A DNA stretch of 64,000 bases from Streptomyces sp. NBC_00273 (GCF_036178145.1 NZ_CP108067.1:7208501-7272500), one strand, 5' to 3'. Shown: positions 43,691 to 52,805, counted from the stretch's first letter. Translations and numbers: made by a program. The notes: generated by a model not told the origin, from the sequence alone.

Positions 43691-44983
43691 ATGCCCGACG
43701 AAGAACTCCGGACCATGAACCGCCCGCCGGTCGTGCGCACCGCCCCTGACCAGCACCTCCCCGCCCCCGACCAGGCCGCCCCGACCTGGCTCGGCCCGGT
43801 GCTCATCGTCGGAATCGTGCTGGCCGCCCTCAACCTGCGGCCCGCCATCACCAGCCTCGGCGCCCTCTTCGAGGAGACCCGCACGGGTCTGGGCATGAGC
43901 GGCACCGTCGCCGGACTGATCACCTCCGTCCCCGCCCTCTGCTTCGCCGTCTTCGGCGTCACCGCGCCCCGGCTCTCCCGCCGCTTCGGCCCGGCCGCCG
44001 TCGTCTGCGCCGGCATGGCCGCGGTCGCCACCGGCCTGCTCATCCGCCCGTTCGCGACCGGCGCCGTCGGCTTCCTCGCCGCCAGCGCCCTGTCGCTGGC
44101 CGGCATAGCCCTCACCAACGTGCTGCTCCCGGTGATCGTCAAGCGCTACTTCCCGGACAGGGTCGGCACCATGACCGGCCTGTACTCCATGTCCCTGGCC
44201 GCCGGCACCTCGCTCGCCGCCGCCGCGACCGTCCCGCTTACCGACGCCCTCGGCGGCAGCTGGCGCACCGGCCTGCTGATCTGGGCCGTGCTCGCCCTGT
44301 TCGCCGTACTGCCCTGGCTGCCCGTCGCCCGTGCCACCCGGCGCGCCGACCGAGCCGGGGCCACCGCCGGGCCCGTCGGCTCCGGGGCCGGCCCGCGCGT
44401 CGTCCGCAGCCGCACGGCCTGGGCCCTGGCCTGCTACTTCGGCCTCCAAGCCACCGGTGCTTACATCACCATGGGCTGGCTCCCGCAGATCTTCCGCGAC
44501 GCCGGGGTCTCCGCCTCCACGGCCGGCGTGCTCCTCGCCGTCACCATGGTCATGGGCGTCCCCCTCGCCTTCGTCATCCCCGGCCTCGCCGCCCGGATGA
44601 AGAACCAGGGCGCCATCGCCGTCACCCTCGGCGCCTTCGGCCTCACCGGCTACCTCGGCCTCTACTTCGCCCCCGCCGCCGGAGCCTGGGCCTGGGCGCT
44701 CCTGCTCGGCATCTCCAACTGCGCCTTCCCCCTCGTCATCACCCTCATCGGGCTGCGCGCCAAGTCACCGGCCGGCGTGGTCAAGCTCTCCGCCTTCGCC
44801 CAGAGCACCGGCTACCTCATCTCCATCCCCGGCCCCCTCCTCATCGGCGCCCTCTACCAGCACAGCGGAGGCTGGGACCTGCCGCTCGCCCTGATGGCCG
44901 GACTGCTCGTACCGCAGATCGCGCTGGGCGTCCTCGCCGGACGGGACCGCACGATCGAGGACGAATGCGGCATGGGAGACTGA
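43691..44983 (+). CDS. CynX/NimT family MFS transporter
   Basis: The 430-residue major facilitator has twelve membrane helices. The helix 1 sequence NLRPAITSLGALFEE and the later VTMVMGVPLAFVIPGLAARMKNQ are typical of the CynX/NimT (cyanate, 2-nitroimidazole) group of small-molecule transporters. The substrate is unknown, though FCD control suggests an organic acid or drug-like compound. A 39-residue membrane peptide gene follows six bases later. Confidence 0.92.
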   Translation: MPDEELRTMNRPPVVRTAPDQHLPAPDQAAPTWLGPVLIVGIVLAALNLRPAITSLGALFEETRTGLGMSGTVAGLITSVPALCFAVFGVTAPRLSRRFGPAAVVCAGMAAVATGLLIRPFATGAVGFLAASALSLAGIALTNVLLPVIVKRYFPDRVGTMTGLYSMSLAAGTSLAAAATVPLTDALGGSWRTGLLIWAVLALFAVLPWLPVARATRRADRAGATAGPVGSGAGPRVVRSRTAWALACYFGLQATGAYITMGWLPQIFRDAGVSASTAGVLLAVTMVMGVPLAFVIPGLAARMKNQGAIAVTLGAFGLTGYLGLYFAPAAGAWAWALLLGISNCAFPLVITLIGLRAKSPAGVVKLSAFAQSTGYLISIPGPLLIGALYQHSGGWDLPLALMAGLLVPQIALGVLAGRDRTIEDECGMGD

Positions 44984-44988
44984 CCGAC

Positions 44989-45108
44989 ATGACGCCCGTA
45001 CTTGAACCGAACCCGCAGAACGGCCGCAAGAAGCTCGGCCTCGTGCTCGGCGCGTTCCTCGCCGTCACCGTGATCATCTCGGTCATCGCCACGATCGCCT
45101 CCCCGTGA
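44989..45108 (+). CDS. 39-residue membrane peptide, transporter-associated (SGM_5486 type)
   Basis: The short gene encodes a polar N-terminus MTPVLEPNPQNGRKK and one transmembrane helix LGLVLGAFLAVTVIISVIATIA. It starts five bases after the MFS stop. Streptomyces annotations know a family named SGM_5486 transporter-associated protein with this pattern. A regulatory or stabilising subunit of the MFS protein is an inference. Confidence 0.8.
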   Translation: MTPVLEPNPQNGRKKLGLVLGAFLAVTVIISVIATIASP

Positions 45109-45130
45109 GCCCGTCCCCCCAGGGGGGAGG

Positions 45131-45158
45131 GTGGGGCTAACCCCACTACCCCTAGGGG
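45131..45158. promoter_or_regulatory. Tandem palindromes upstream of small membrane protein gene
   Basis: GTGGGG-CTAA-CCCCAC (45131-45146) is a perfect inverted repeat, followed three bases later by the ten-base palindrome CCCCTAGGGG (45149-45158). They are 107-134 bases upstream of the next ATG (45265). The second could also be a protein-binding site in its promoter; no known regulator consensus was recognised. Confidence 0.55.
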
Positions 45159-45264
45159 GTCAGGCTCAGGGTGAAGTGGGGTGTGCCCCCGATGGGAACC
45201 AGCACCCCGGATCCATAGATTCGTAGGCAGCGAGTCAGTCCGGTCCACACCCACGGAGGCGGCC

Positions 45265-45492
45265 ATGTCGGCCCCCATGCAGATCAGCCCCCTTCCGCCG
45301 GGCCCCACCCGCCCCCGGGCCCGCGCCACTGCCGCGAGCACCCGGCTGCACTGGTGGGCACTGGCCCTGCCCGCCCTCGCCTTCGGGCTCCTGCTGCTGC
45401 TCCTCGCCGGATCCGGCGAGGCCCACGCGGCCACCGGCGAGGTCTCGGGCCTCGTCCAGATCGCCGAGCAGCTGCTGCGCGCCGTCGCCTGA
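45265..45492 (+). CDS. Small membrane protein
   Basis: The 75-residue protein has one strong hydrophobic segment, HWWALALPALAFGLLLLLLAG at about residues 30-50, followed by a cleavable-looking AHAATGEVSG and a short amphipathic C-terminus LVQIAEQLLRAVA. GGAGG lies six bases before ATG 45265. It resembles no family I can name. It may be secreted after cleavage or remain as a tail-anchored peptide. Confidence 0.65.
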   Translation: MSAPMQISPLPPGPTRPRARATAASTRLHWWALALPALAFGLLLLLLAGSGEAHAATGEVSGLVQIAEQLLRAVA

Positions 45493-45573
45493 CCTCCCGC
45501 GCGCCCCTCACCCGGGCGTGAGCCCCCCCAACGCCCTGCGCCCCGTGCCCCGTTTCATGCGAAGCTGGGAGTC

Positions 45574-46095
45574 ATGAGCGCCGACACACCCCGCAGGATC
45601 GCCCTCCTCCGGCACGCCAAGGCCGACTGGCCCGAGGTGTCCGACCACGATCGTCCGCTCGCGGAACGAGGCCGCAAGGACGCGCCGGCCGTCGGTCTGA
45701 AGCTCGCCGAAACCGGCATCGTCTTCGACCTGGCCCTGTGCTCCACCGCCGCCCGCACCCGCGAGACCTGGAAGCTCGCCGTCCAGGAGATGCCGCACCG
45801 GCCGAAGACCCACTACGAGGAGCGGCTCTACGACGCCTCGCTGGGCGAGCTCATCGCCCTGCTCAACGAGACCTCCGACGAGGTCTCCGACCTCCTCGTC
45901 ATCGGGCACAACCCCGGCATGCACGCCCTCGCCGACGCCCTCTCGGGACGCGCGGAGGGCGAAACCCTGGCGCGCATGACCCGTACGGGCTTCCCGACCG
46001 CGGCCCTCGCCGTGGTCTCCTTCACCGGATCGTGGAAGTCCGTGGAACACGGCGTCGGCACCCTGCTCGACTACTGGACCCCCAAGGGCCTCTGA
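45574..46095 (+). CDS. Histidine phosphatase family protein, SixA-like
   Basis: The 173-residue protein has the phosphohistidine-phosphatase motif RHAKADW (about residues 12-18, the RHG equivalent), a second Arg in SDHDRPLAERGRKDA and a catalytic His in IGHNPG (about residue 110). SixA removes phosphate from histidine-containing phosphotransfer domains; substrate here unknown. GGGAG precedes ATG 45574. A terminator follows before convergent serB. Confidence 0.9.
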   Translation: MSADTPRRIALLRHAKADWPEVSDHDRPLAERGRKDAPAVGLKLAETGIVFDLALCSTAARTRETWKLAVQEMPHRPKTHYEERLYDASLGELIALLNETSDEVSDLLVIGHNPGMHALADALSGRAEGETLARMTRTGFPTAALAVVSFTGSWKSVEHGVGTLLDYWTPKGL

Positions 46096-46116
46096 CCGGC
46101 GGCCCCAGGACGGCGA

Positions 46117-46147
46117 GGCCCCGGCAACCGCATCGGCTGCCGGGGCC
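46117..46147. terminator. Terminator between SixA-like gene and serB
   Basis: GGCCCCGGCA (46117-46126) pairs perfectly with TGCCGGGGCC (46138-46147) around an 11-base loop. It lies between convergent stop codons and probably serves both. Confidence 0.83.
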
Positions 46148-46165
46148 CGTTCGCGTGCGTCGGGG

Positions 46166-47365
46166 TCAGGCCAGGTCGGCGGCCTCGATCTCCTCACGGG
46201 TGATCCCGAGCAGGTACAGCACCGCGTCGAGGAAGGGCACGTTCACCGCGGTGTGCGCGGCCTCGCGGACCACCGGCTTGGCGTTGAAGGCCACGCCCAG
46301 CCCGGCCGCGTTCAGCATGTCCAGGTCGTTGGCGCCATCGCCGATGGCCACCGTCTGGGACAGCGGTACGTCGGCCTCCGCTGCGAAGCGGCGCAGCAGC
46401 CGGGCCTTGCCCGCCCGGTCCACGATCTCGCCGGTGACCTTGCCCGTCAGCTTCCCGTCGACGATCTCGAGGGTGTTGGCGGAGGCGAAGTCCAGCCCCA
46501 GCCGCTCCCGCAGATCGTCCGTCACCTGGGTGAAGCCGCCGGAGACCACGCCCACCTGGTAGCCGAGCCGCTTGAGCGTGCGGATCAGGGTCCGCGCGCC
46601 CGGGGTCAGCTGCACCTCGGCGCGGACCTTGTCCACGACGGACGCGTCCAGCCCCGCGAGCAGCGCCACCCGGGCGTGCAGCGACTGCTCGAAGTCCAGC
46701 TCACCGCGCATGGCCCGCTCGGTGACCTCGGCGACCTCGGCCTCGCACCCGGCGTGCGCCGCGAACAGCTCGATGACCTCGTCCTGGATGAGGGTCGAGT
46801 CCACGTCCATGACGACCAGGCGCTGGGCCCGGCGGTGCAATCCGGCCGAGACCACGGCCACGTCCACGCCGATGTGCGCGGAGGCGGTGGCCAGGGCGGT
46901 GCGCAGCGGCTCCGTCTCGACACCGGAGACGGCGAATTCCACCGCCGTCACCGGGTACTTGGCGAGTCGGAAGATTCGGTCGATGTTTCCGCCGGTCGCG
47001 GTGATCCGGGAGGCGATCGCGGCCGTGGACTCGGCGGTGAGCGGGTGCCCGAGCACGGTGACGTGCGAGCGGCCGCTGCCGCGCGGCCTGTTGTCACCGG
47101 TACCGGAGAGGATCTCGGCCTGCATCTTGAGGGATTCGGCCCAGCTGTGGACGGTGGCCCGCAGGTCGCCCTCGGCTCCGCCGGCGGGCTTGGTGACGAG
47201 GGCGCACAGGACGATGCGGCCACGGGTGACGACCTGCTCGATGTCGACGACGTCGACGGAGTAGGCGGCGAGGGTGTCGAACAGCCCGGCGGTGATCCCG
47301 GGACGGTCCTTGCCGAAGATCTTGACGAGGAGGGTGGGGACGTCGGAGGTCTGCGATGCGCTCAT
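46166..47365 (-). CDS. serB: Phosphoserine phosphatase with N-terminal ACT domain
   Basis: The enzyme makes L-serine from phosphoserine. The 399-residue protein has an ACT-type region in residues about 10-80 (KDRPGITAGLFDTLA) and a second in about 95-170, then the HAD motif DVDSTLIQDE (about residue 186), motif III in KRLGYQVGVVSGGFTQ and GDGANDLDML near the C-terminus. ACT domains allow serine feedback. It is monocistronic. Confidence 0.95.
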   Translation of the reverse strand: MSASQTSDVPTLLVKIFGKDRPGITAGLFDTLAAYSVDVVDIEQVVTRGRIVLCALVTKPAGGAEGDLRATVHSWAESLKMQAEILSGTGDNRPRGSGRSHVTVLGHPLTAESTAAIASRITATGGNIDRIFRLAKYPVTAVEFAVSGVETEPLRTALATASAHIGVDVAVVSAGLHRRAQRLVVMDVDSTLIQDEVIELFAAHAGCEAEVAEVTERAMRGELDFEQSLHARVALLAGLDASVVDKVRAEVQLTPGARTLIRTLKRLGYQVGVVSGGFTQVTDDLRERLGLDFASANTLEIVDGKLTGKVTGEIVDRAGKARLLRRFAAEADVPLSQTVAIGDGANDLDMLNAAGLGVAFNAKPVVREAAHTAVNVPFLDAVLYLLGITREEIEAADLA

Positions 47366-47457
47366 GGTGCCCTCACCGTATCTTCCCGACCCGGACCCCA
47401 GGACCCCCGTCCCACGTCTTGAACGGTCGTGCCCCCGTGGCCGGCGAGGAATTCGGT

Positions 47458-47498
47458 CCCGCCGGCGATCGAGGTGCGGCGGTCCGGGGCGGAGCCCC
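47458..47498. repeat. Dispersed intergenic repeat, copy 2 (degenerate)
   Basis: In reverse orientation this copy contains GGGGCTCCGCCCC and CGATCGCCGGCGGG, matching the unit at 672-714 with changes in the middle. It lies in the 190-base gap between serB and the streptophobe gene, 57 bases from the latter's stop. Confidence 0.6.
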
Positions 47499-47554
47499 GG
47501 GGAACGGTGGAAGGGCGGGTGGGGGGCGGCTCCGCGCAGCAGCCCCGGCCCACC

Positions 47555-49114
47555 TCACCGCGGCGGCCCGGGTGGCCTCGGCGGCCTCGGCGGTCCCGGC
47601 GGCTTCGGCGGGGGCGGGGCTCCCGGCGGCGGCGGGGGAGTGAAGGGCTCCCGGCGGGGCGGTTTCGGCGGCCCGGGTGACCAGGGCGGGACGCCGGTCA
47701 CGGTCACGTCCCAGGAGCCGTCCACCTCCCCGCCCGCTCCGGGCCGCGGACCGCGCGCGGGCCCGCCGTACGGTACGGCCCCGGGGTACGCGGCCGTCGG
47801 TGCCCCGGGGTCGGGCCACCCCGGCGCGGGCCCCGGCGCACCGGCCCGACCCGGCAGGGCCGCCCGGCGCCGACGGGTCAGCAGTGCACCCGCCGCACCG
47901 GCCACCGCCCCCCAGAGCGCGCCCAGCAGCAGCGCGTACGGCACGTCCCCCCGCAGCTCCACCCCCGCGTCCACCGCGTCCACACCCAGCACCGCGAGGG
48001 ACGTGTCCGCGGAGAACCCGGTCAGCCGCACCAGCACCGCCAGGGCCACCCCGGTGGCGGCCGACAGCCGCGCCGCGCACCCCAGGATCCCGCGCCCCGG
48101 CGTCCGTACGGCCGCCAGCACGCCCGCGTAGAGCAGCAACAGGGCCGCCCCCGCGACCAGCAGCCAGACCCGCTCGTCGTACTCCCCGAGGCGGGCCACC
48201 GTCACCGGCTCCCGTGCGGACACCGCCAGCAGGTCGTCCAACGGATCGGGCAGCAGCCGGGCCGGAGCCCCCGTGACCCGGCCGCGCACCGGTACGAACA
48301 GCCCCAGCAGCACCCCCAGCCAGCTCCCGTTCGGCGCCGCCAGCAGCGCTCCGCCCAGCACCCGCCGCGGCTGGTCGTCGCCCAGCGCCGCCCACACGGC
48401 CGCGGCCCATCCGGCCGCCACCGCGACCAACGCCATCGCCACCACCGCCGAGACGGCCGGGCGCAGCCGGGCCAGCGCGACCGGCCCGCGCCGCGAGACC
48501 AGCAGCGCGAGCGCCAGTACGGCGAGCACCCACATCCCCGCGCCCAGCAGGGTCGGCCCGAGCTCCACCGAGAACCCCACCCGGGTCCGGGTCTCGATCA
48601 GGTCCCCGATGCGGTCCGGGAGCAGCCCGCCGATGTCCCCGATCCCCGGGATCTCGACCTTCGCGGGGGTCTTCGGCAGCGGCAGCGTCCCGTCGAGGGT
48701 GACCACGTCGTGCCCGGCCCACGCCAGAGCGCCCGCCGTCGCGACGGACAGCGCCCCGAGGACCCCCACCCTGGCCGCCGTTTCCCCGTGCCCCGCCCCG
48801 ACCCGGAGGGAACGCAGGAACAACGACGCCAGGACCAGCGCCCCGGCCAACGACACCCCCAAGGGCATGCCGTCCAGGGAGGTTTCGGCGCCCGCTCCGG
48901 TGACTCCGAAGACCGAGACGTCACCCGAGGGGGTCACGGTTCCACCGACCGCGAGGACCACCGTGGCCGCCGTCATCGGGCCGAGCGAGACCCCCGAGGC
49001 GTCGGCGCCCAGCAGGTGCAGCCCGAGTCCGGCCACCCCCGCCATCACGATCAGGGACCAGCCCACGGTGGCGACGGCGGACAACAGCACGTCCCCCCAA
49101 TGAATGCGGCGCAT
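47555..49114 (-). CDS. Streptophobe family membrane protein with proline-rich tail
   Basis: The 519-residue protein has about ten hydrophobic segments and begins MRRIHWGDVLLSAVATVGW, the start of the streptophobe family seen mainly in Streptomyces. It has a conserved GGTVTPSGDVSVFGV region after helix 2. The cytoplasmic-side C-terminus of about 90 residues is rich in Pro and Gly and ends with runs such as PPPPPGAPPPPKPPGPPRPP. Function unknown. It is divergent from the FHA-ABC gene with 232 bases between; that gap holds a possible -10 TAGACT at 49296 for the latter. Confidence 0.85.
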   Translation of the reverse strand: MRRIHWGDVLLSAVATVGWSLIVMAGVAGLGLHLLGADASGVSLGPMTAATVVLAVGGTVTPSGDVSVFGVTGAGAETSLDGMPLGVSLAGALVLASLFLRSLRVGAGHGETAARVGVLGALSVATAGALAWAGHDVVTLDGTLPLPKTPAKVEIPGIGDIGGLLPDRIGDLIETRTRVGFSVELGPTLLGAGMWVLAVLALALLVSRRGPVALARLRPAVSAVVAMALVAVAAGWAAAVWAALGDDQPRRVLGGALLAAPNGSWLGVLLGLFVPVRGRVTGAPARLLPDPLDDLLAVSAREPVTVARLGEYDERVWLLVAGAALLLLYAGVLAAVRTPGRGILGCAARLSAATGVALAVLVRLTGFSADTSLAVLGVDAVDAGVELRGDVPYALLLGALWGAVAGAAGALLTRRRRAALPGRAGAPGPAPGWPDPGAPTAAYPGAVPYGGPARGPRPGAGGEVDGSWDVTVTGVPPWSPGPPKPPRREPFTPPPPPGAPPPPKPPGPPRPPRPPGPPR

Positions 49115-49346
49115 GCGGTGAACCCCCGATGCCTACCGAGCGGTACGCGACGGGACCACCGGGCGAGAAGTCCCGTATCTCACTCTCCGGGTGACTTTCG
49201 CCCCCGTCAACGGGCAGGCGTAGACGCCCCGACAAGGCCCGGATTCCACATACGGCTGTAGGCCTGAAATAGTTCCCCCGGATGTTCGCCATCCCTAGAC
49301 TCCCTGACGTCATGGGGGATTCTCGGGGGACTTAAGTGGGGCTGGA

Positions 49347-51872
49347 GTGCCGGAACTCGTACTGGAATTGAATGGAAGGACCTGGACGCTCGATCCGTCC
49401 AGGTCGTACTCGCTGGGGCGTGACCCCCAGGGAGACGTGGTGATCGACGATGCCCGGGTGTCGTGGCGGCACGCCACCATCACCTGGAACGGCCGGGGTT
49501 GGGGCATCGAGGACCACGGCAGCACCAACGGCACCTACGTGCACGGGGCCAGGGTCCAGCAGACCGAGCTCGTGCCCGGCACGCCGGTCCACCTGGGCAA
49601 CGCGACGGACGGCCCGCGGCTGAATCTGAGCGCCGCCGCCGCGCCGCAGCCGGCCGTGGCCCAGCAGGCCCCGGCACAGGCGTACGCCCAGCCGCAGGCC
49701 CCGGCCTACCAGGCCCCGCAGCAGCAGCCCCAGCACCAGGCCTGGGAACAGCAGCAGCACGCACAGCAGCAGCACGCTCAGCAGCCGCAGGCCCACCTCC
49801 CGCACCAGCAGGGCGCTGCCGCTCCCCGCCCGGCGCAGGGCGGGGCCCCGGCCTACGGAGACCGCAGCCCGACGACGTTCCACCAGCTCTCGCTGGGCCA
49901 CGTCATGCGGATCGGCCGTGCGCTGGAGAACGAGCTGGTGGTCTCCGACCTCCAGGTCTCCCGCCACCACGCCGAGTTCCGCTCGATGCCCGGCGGCCGC
50001 TTCGAGATCCACGACCTCGGCAGCCACAACGGCACCTACGTCAACGGTCAGCCGCTGGCGAAGTCGGGCACCGCCCTGCTGGGCCCGAACGACATCGTCG
50101 GCGTCGGCCACTCGACGTTCCGGATCGTCGGTGACCGCCTCGAGGAGTTCGTCGACACCGGCGAGGTCTCCTTCTCGGCCCGCCACCTCACGGTCACGGT
50201 CGACGGCGGCAAGCAGATCCTCAAGGACGTCACCTTCGGCGTCCCCGAGAAGTCGCTGATCGGCGTCATCGGCCCCTCCGGCTCCGGCAAGTCGACGCTG
50301 CTCAAGGCGCTGACCGGCTACCGCCCGGCCAACGAGGGCGATGTCCTCTACGACAACCGCAACCTGTACAAGCAGTTCGCGGAGCTCCGCCAGCGCATCG
50401 GCCTGGTGCCGCAGGACGACATCCTGCACAAGGAGCTGAGGGTCCGCACCGCCCTGAAGTACGCGGCCAAGCTCCGCTTCCCGGGCGACACCGCCGAGTC
50501 CGAGCGCGCCGCCCGCATCGACGAGGTGCTGCGCGAGCTCAAGCTCGACATCCACAAGGACAAGAAGATCACCGCGCTCTCGGGCGGTCAGCGCAAGCGC
50601 GTGTCCGTGGCCCTGGAGCTGCTCACCAAGCCGTCGCTGATCTTCCTGGACGAGCCGACCTCGGGCCTCGACCCGGGCATGGACCGCGACGTCATGCAGC
50701 TGCTGCGCGGCCTCGCCGACGACGGCCGCACGGTCCTCGTCGTCACCCACTCGGTCGCCGAGCTGGCCATCTGCGACAAGCTGCTGGTCATGGCCCCGGG
50801 CGGTTCGGTCGCGTACTTCGGTCCGCCGGACGAGGCGCTGAACTTCTTCGGCTACACCACGTGGGCGGACGTGTTCTCGGCCTTCGAGAACTACCGCGAC
50901 TACGACTGGGCCGGCCGCTGGAAGGGCTCCCAGCACTACCAGCTGTACGCCGCCGACATCGACGCGGTCGCCCCGCAGTCCGTCGCGATGCCTCCGGCCC
51001 AGATGCGCCCGACCAAGCCGCAGGGCTGGGGCTCGCAGCTGTGGACGCTGATCCGCCGCTACGTCTCGGTGATCGCCTCGGACGTGGGCTTCTTGGCCCT
51101 GATGGTGCTCCTGCCCGCCGTCCTCGGCGTGGTCTCCACGGTGATCCCCGCGAAGTTCGGCCTCGCACCGCCCGTCGCGCCGTCCCGCTTCAACGGCGAC
51201 GCCGGCACGATCATGCTGATCCTCGCGGTCGGCATGTGCTTCTCGGGCGCCGCCAACTCGGTCCGTGAGCTGATCAAGGAACGGGTCATCTACGAGCGAG
51301 AACGCGCGACCGGCCTGTACCGGTCCGCGTACCTCATGTCGAAGGTGATCGTCCTCGGTGTCATCACGGCCATCCAGGGCGTGATCATCTGTGCGATCGG
51401 CTTCTTCCCGCGCGACCTGCCCGCCGAGGGCCTGATCATGCCGCCGGCCGTCGAGATCTGCCTGTCGGTCATCGCGCTCGGCTTCACCTCGATGATGTTC
51501 GGCCTGGTGATCTCCTCGCTGGTGAAGACCGCCGAGAAGACCATGCCGCTGCTGGTCATGTTCGCGATCGTCCAGGTCGTCTTCACCGGCATCCTCTTCC
51601 AGGTCTACGACTCCCCGGGCCTGGAGCAGTTCGCCTGGCTGATGCCGTCCCGCTGGGCCATCGCCGCAGCCGGCACCACGCTGAACCTCGGCAAGCTCAT
51701 GCCGCCGTGGGACGCGGAGAACCCGACCAACACCGACCCGCTCTGGGACGCCACGATCGGCCAGTGGAGCCTGAACATCACCATCCTGCTGCTCATCGGC
51801 ATCGCCTGCGGCTTCGCGGTGCAGCGCCTGCTGCGCCGCCACGAGCCCGAGGTCATGCGCGCGGGCAAGTAG
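49347..51872 (+). CDS. FHA-domain ABC exporter (Rv1747-like, ATPase and permease fused)
   Basis: The 841-residue protein has two FHA domains (about residues 5-90 with GRDPQGDVVIDDARVSWRH and NGTY, and about 185-265 with GRALENELVVSDLQVSRHH), joined by a Gln/Ala/Pro-rich linker. An ABC ATPase follows (Walker A GPSGSGKST about 309, signature LSGGQRKRV, Walker B LIFLDEPTSGLD), then an ABC-2 type permease of six helices (about 590-830). FHA domains bind phosphothreonine, so control by a Ser/Thr kinase is expected, as for Mycobacterium Rv1747. Transported substrate unknown. Confidence 0.94.
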   Translation: MPELVLELNGRTWTLDPSRSYSLGRDPQGDVVIDDARVSWRHATITWNGRGWGIEDHGSTNGTYVHGARVQQTELVPGTPVHLGNATDGPRLNLSAAAAPQPAVAQQAPAQAYAQPQAPAYQAPQQQPQHQAWEQQQHAQQQHAQQPQAHLPHQQGAAAPRPAQGGAPAYGDRSPTTFHQLSLGHVMRIGRALENELVVSDLQVSRHHAEFRSMPGGRFEIHDLGSHNGTYVNGQPLAKSGTALLGPNDIVGVGHSTFRIVGDRLEEFVDTGEVSFSARHLTVTVDGGKQILKDVTFGVPEKSLIGVIGPSGSGKSTLLKALTGYRPANEGDVLYDNRNLYKQFAELRQRIGLVPQDDILHKELRVRTALKYAAKLRFPGDTAESERAARIDEVLRELKLDIHKDKKITALSGGQRKRVSVALELLTKPSLIFLDEPTSGLDPGMDRDVMQLLRGLADDGRTVLVVTHSVAELAICDKLLVMAPGGSVAYFGPPDEALNFFGYTTWADVFSAFENYRDYDWAGRWKGSQHYQLYAADIDAVAPQSVAMPPAQMRPTKPQGWGSQLWTLIRRYVSVIASDVGFLALMVLLPAVLGVVSTVIPAKFGLAPPVAPSRFNGDAGTIMLILAVGMCFSGAANSVRELIKERVIYERERATGLYRSAYLMSKVIVLGVITAIQGVIICAIGFFPRDLPAEGLIMPPAVEICLSVIALGFTSMMFGLVISSLVKTAEKTMPLLVMFAIVQVVFTGILFQVYDSPGLEQFAWLMPSRWAIAAAGTTLNLGKLMPPWDAENPTNTDPLWDATIGQWSLNITILLLIGIACGFAVQRLLRRHEPEVMRAGK

Positions 51873-52000
51873 GACGCGGGCGGGACGACCGCACGCACGT
51901 ATCGCGCACGCACGTGCGCGCGTACGGCAAAACGCCTCAGGGCGGCATCCGGAAGTCCGGGTGCCGCCCTGAGGCGCATGGGGCTTGGGTGCGTCGAGGC

Positions 52001-52681
52001 CTAGTAGGCGCTGTTGACGTTGTCCATGGAGCCGTAGCGGTCGGCCGCGTAGTTGCAGGCGGCGACGATGTTGGCGACCGGGTCGTACTGGTCGAACTTG
52101 GTGCCCTTGACGTGGTACGCCTTGAAGGTCGGGTAGATGACCTGGAGCAGACCCTTGCTGGGGATGCCGTTCTGGGCGTTGATGTCCCAGTTGTTGATCG
52201 CCATCGGGTTACCGCTGGACTCGCGCATGACGTTCTTGTGGATGCCGGCGTAGGTGCCCGGAATGCCTTCCTTCTTCATGATGAAGAGGGCTTCCTTGAT
52301 CCAGCCGTCGAGGTTGTTCGCGAAGACCGGGGTGCGGGCGGCGGAGCGGCTCGCGGCAGTCTTCGCCTCGCGCGCCTTCTTCGCGGCGGCCTCGGCCTTG
52401 GCCTTCGCGTCGGCGTCGGCCTTGATCTTGGCCGCGGCCTTCGCGTTCGCCTGGGAGATGACCTGCTGGGCGGAGAGGTTTCCGTGCAGCGCCTTCGTCT
52501 GCGCGCCGTTGACGGCCTGGGTCCAGGCGACGGGGGCGGCGTTGATGGTCTCGGCCTCGGCGGCGTCGGCCGGAACGAGGGAGAAGGCGACGGCGGCGGC
52601 GCTCAGCGTGGCGACACCGGCGATGGACAGCTTGTGTGCCTTCGTCAGACGACTGTGACCGGGGGTGCGGGAAGCAGACAT
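52001..52681 (-). CDS. Secreted transglycosylase (SLT-like) domain protein
   Basis: The 226-residue protein has a signal peptide (LSIAGVATLSAAAVAFSLVPADAA), an Ala/Lys-rich helical stretch (AKAAAKIKADADAKAKAEAA, about 90-115) and a C-terminal lytic-transglycosylase-like domain. The catalytic Glu lies in MRESSGNPMAINNWD, followed by GLLQVIYPTF and NIVAACNYAADRYG. The substrate should be peptidoglycan. A good promoter lies upstream (52767-52795), with GAGGTTG before ATG 52681. Confidence 0.9.
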   Translation of the reverse strand: MSASRTPGHSRLTKAHKLSIAGVATLSAAAVAFSLVPADAAEAETINAAPVAWTQAVNGAQTKALHGNLSAQQVISQANAKAAAKIKADADAKAKAEAAAKKAREAKTAASRSAARTPVFANNLDGWIKEALFIMKKEGIPGTYAGIHKNVMRESSGNPMAINNWDINAQNGIPSKGLLQVIYPTFKAYHVKGTKFDQYDPVANIVAACNYAADRYGSMDNVNSAY

Positions 52682-52766
52682 GGCGGGGCAACCTCTTCGA
52701 ATAGCGGGAGTCGCAGGAAGGCGCTTTGTGGATCCGGGGATCCGCGGTGCTGTGCGACGGGAGCAA

Positions 52767-52795
52767 TTCTTAGCGGCGGCAAAATCCTGTGGCAA
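52767..52795 (-). promoter_or_regulatory. Promoter of the transglycosylase gene
   Basis: On the minus strand TTGCCA (52795-52790) and TAAGAA (52772-52767) are spaced by exactly 17 bases. The start would give a leader of about 80 bases. Confidence 0.6.
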
Positions 52796-52805
52796 AGGTG
52801 TGACG

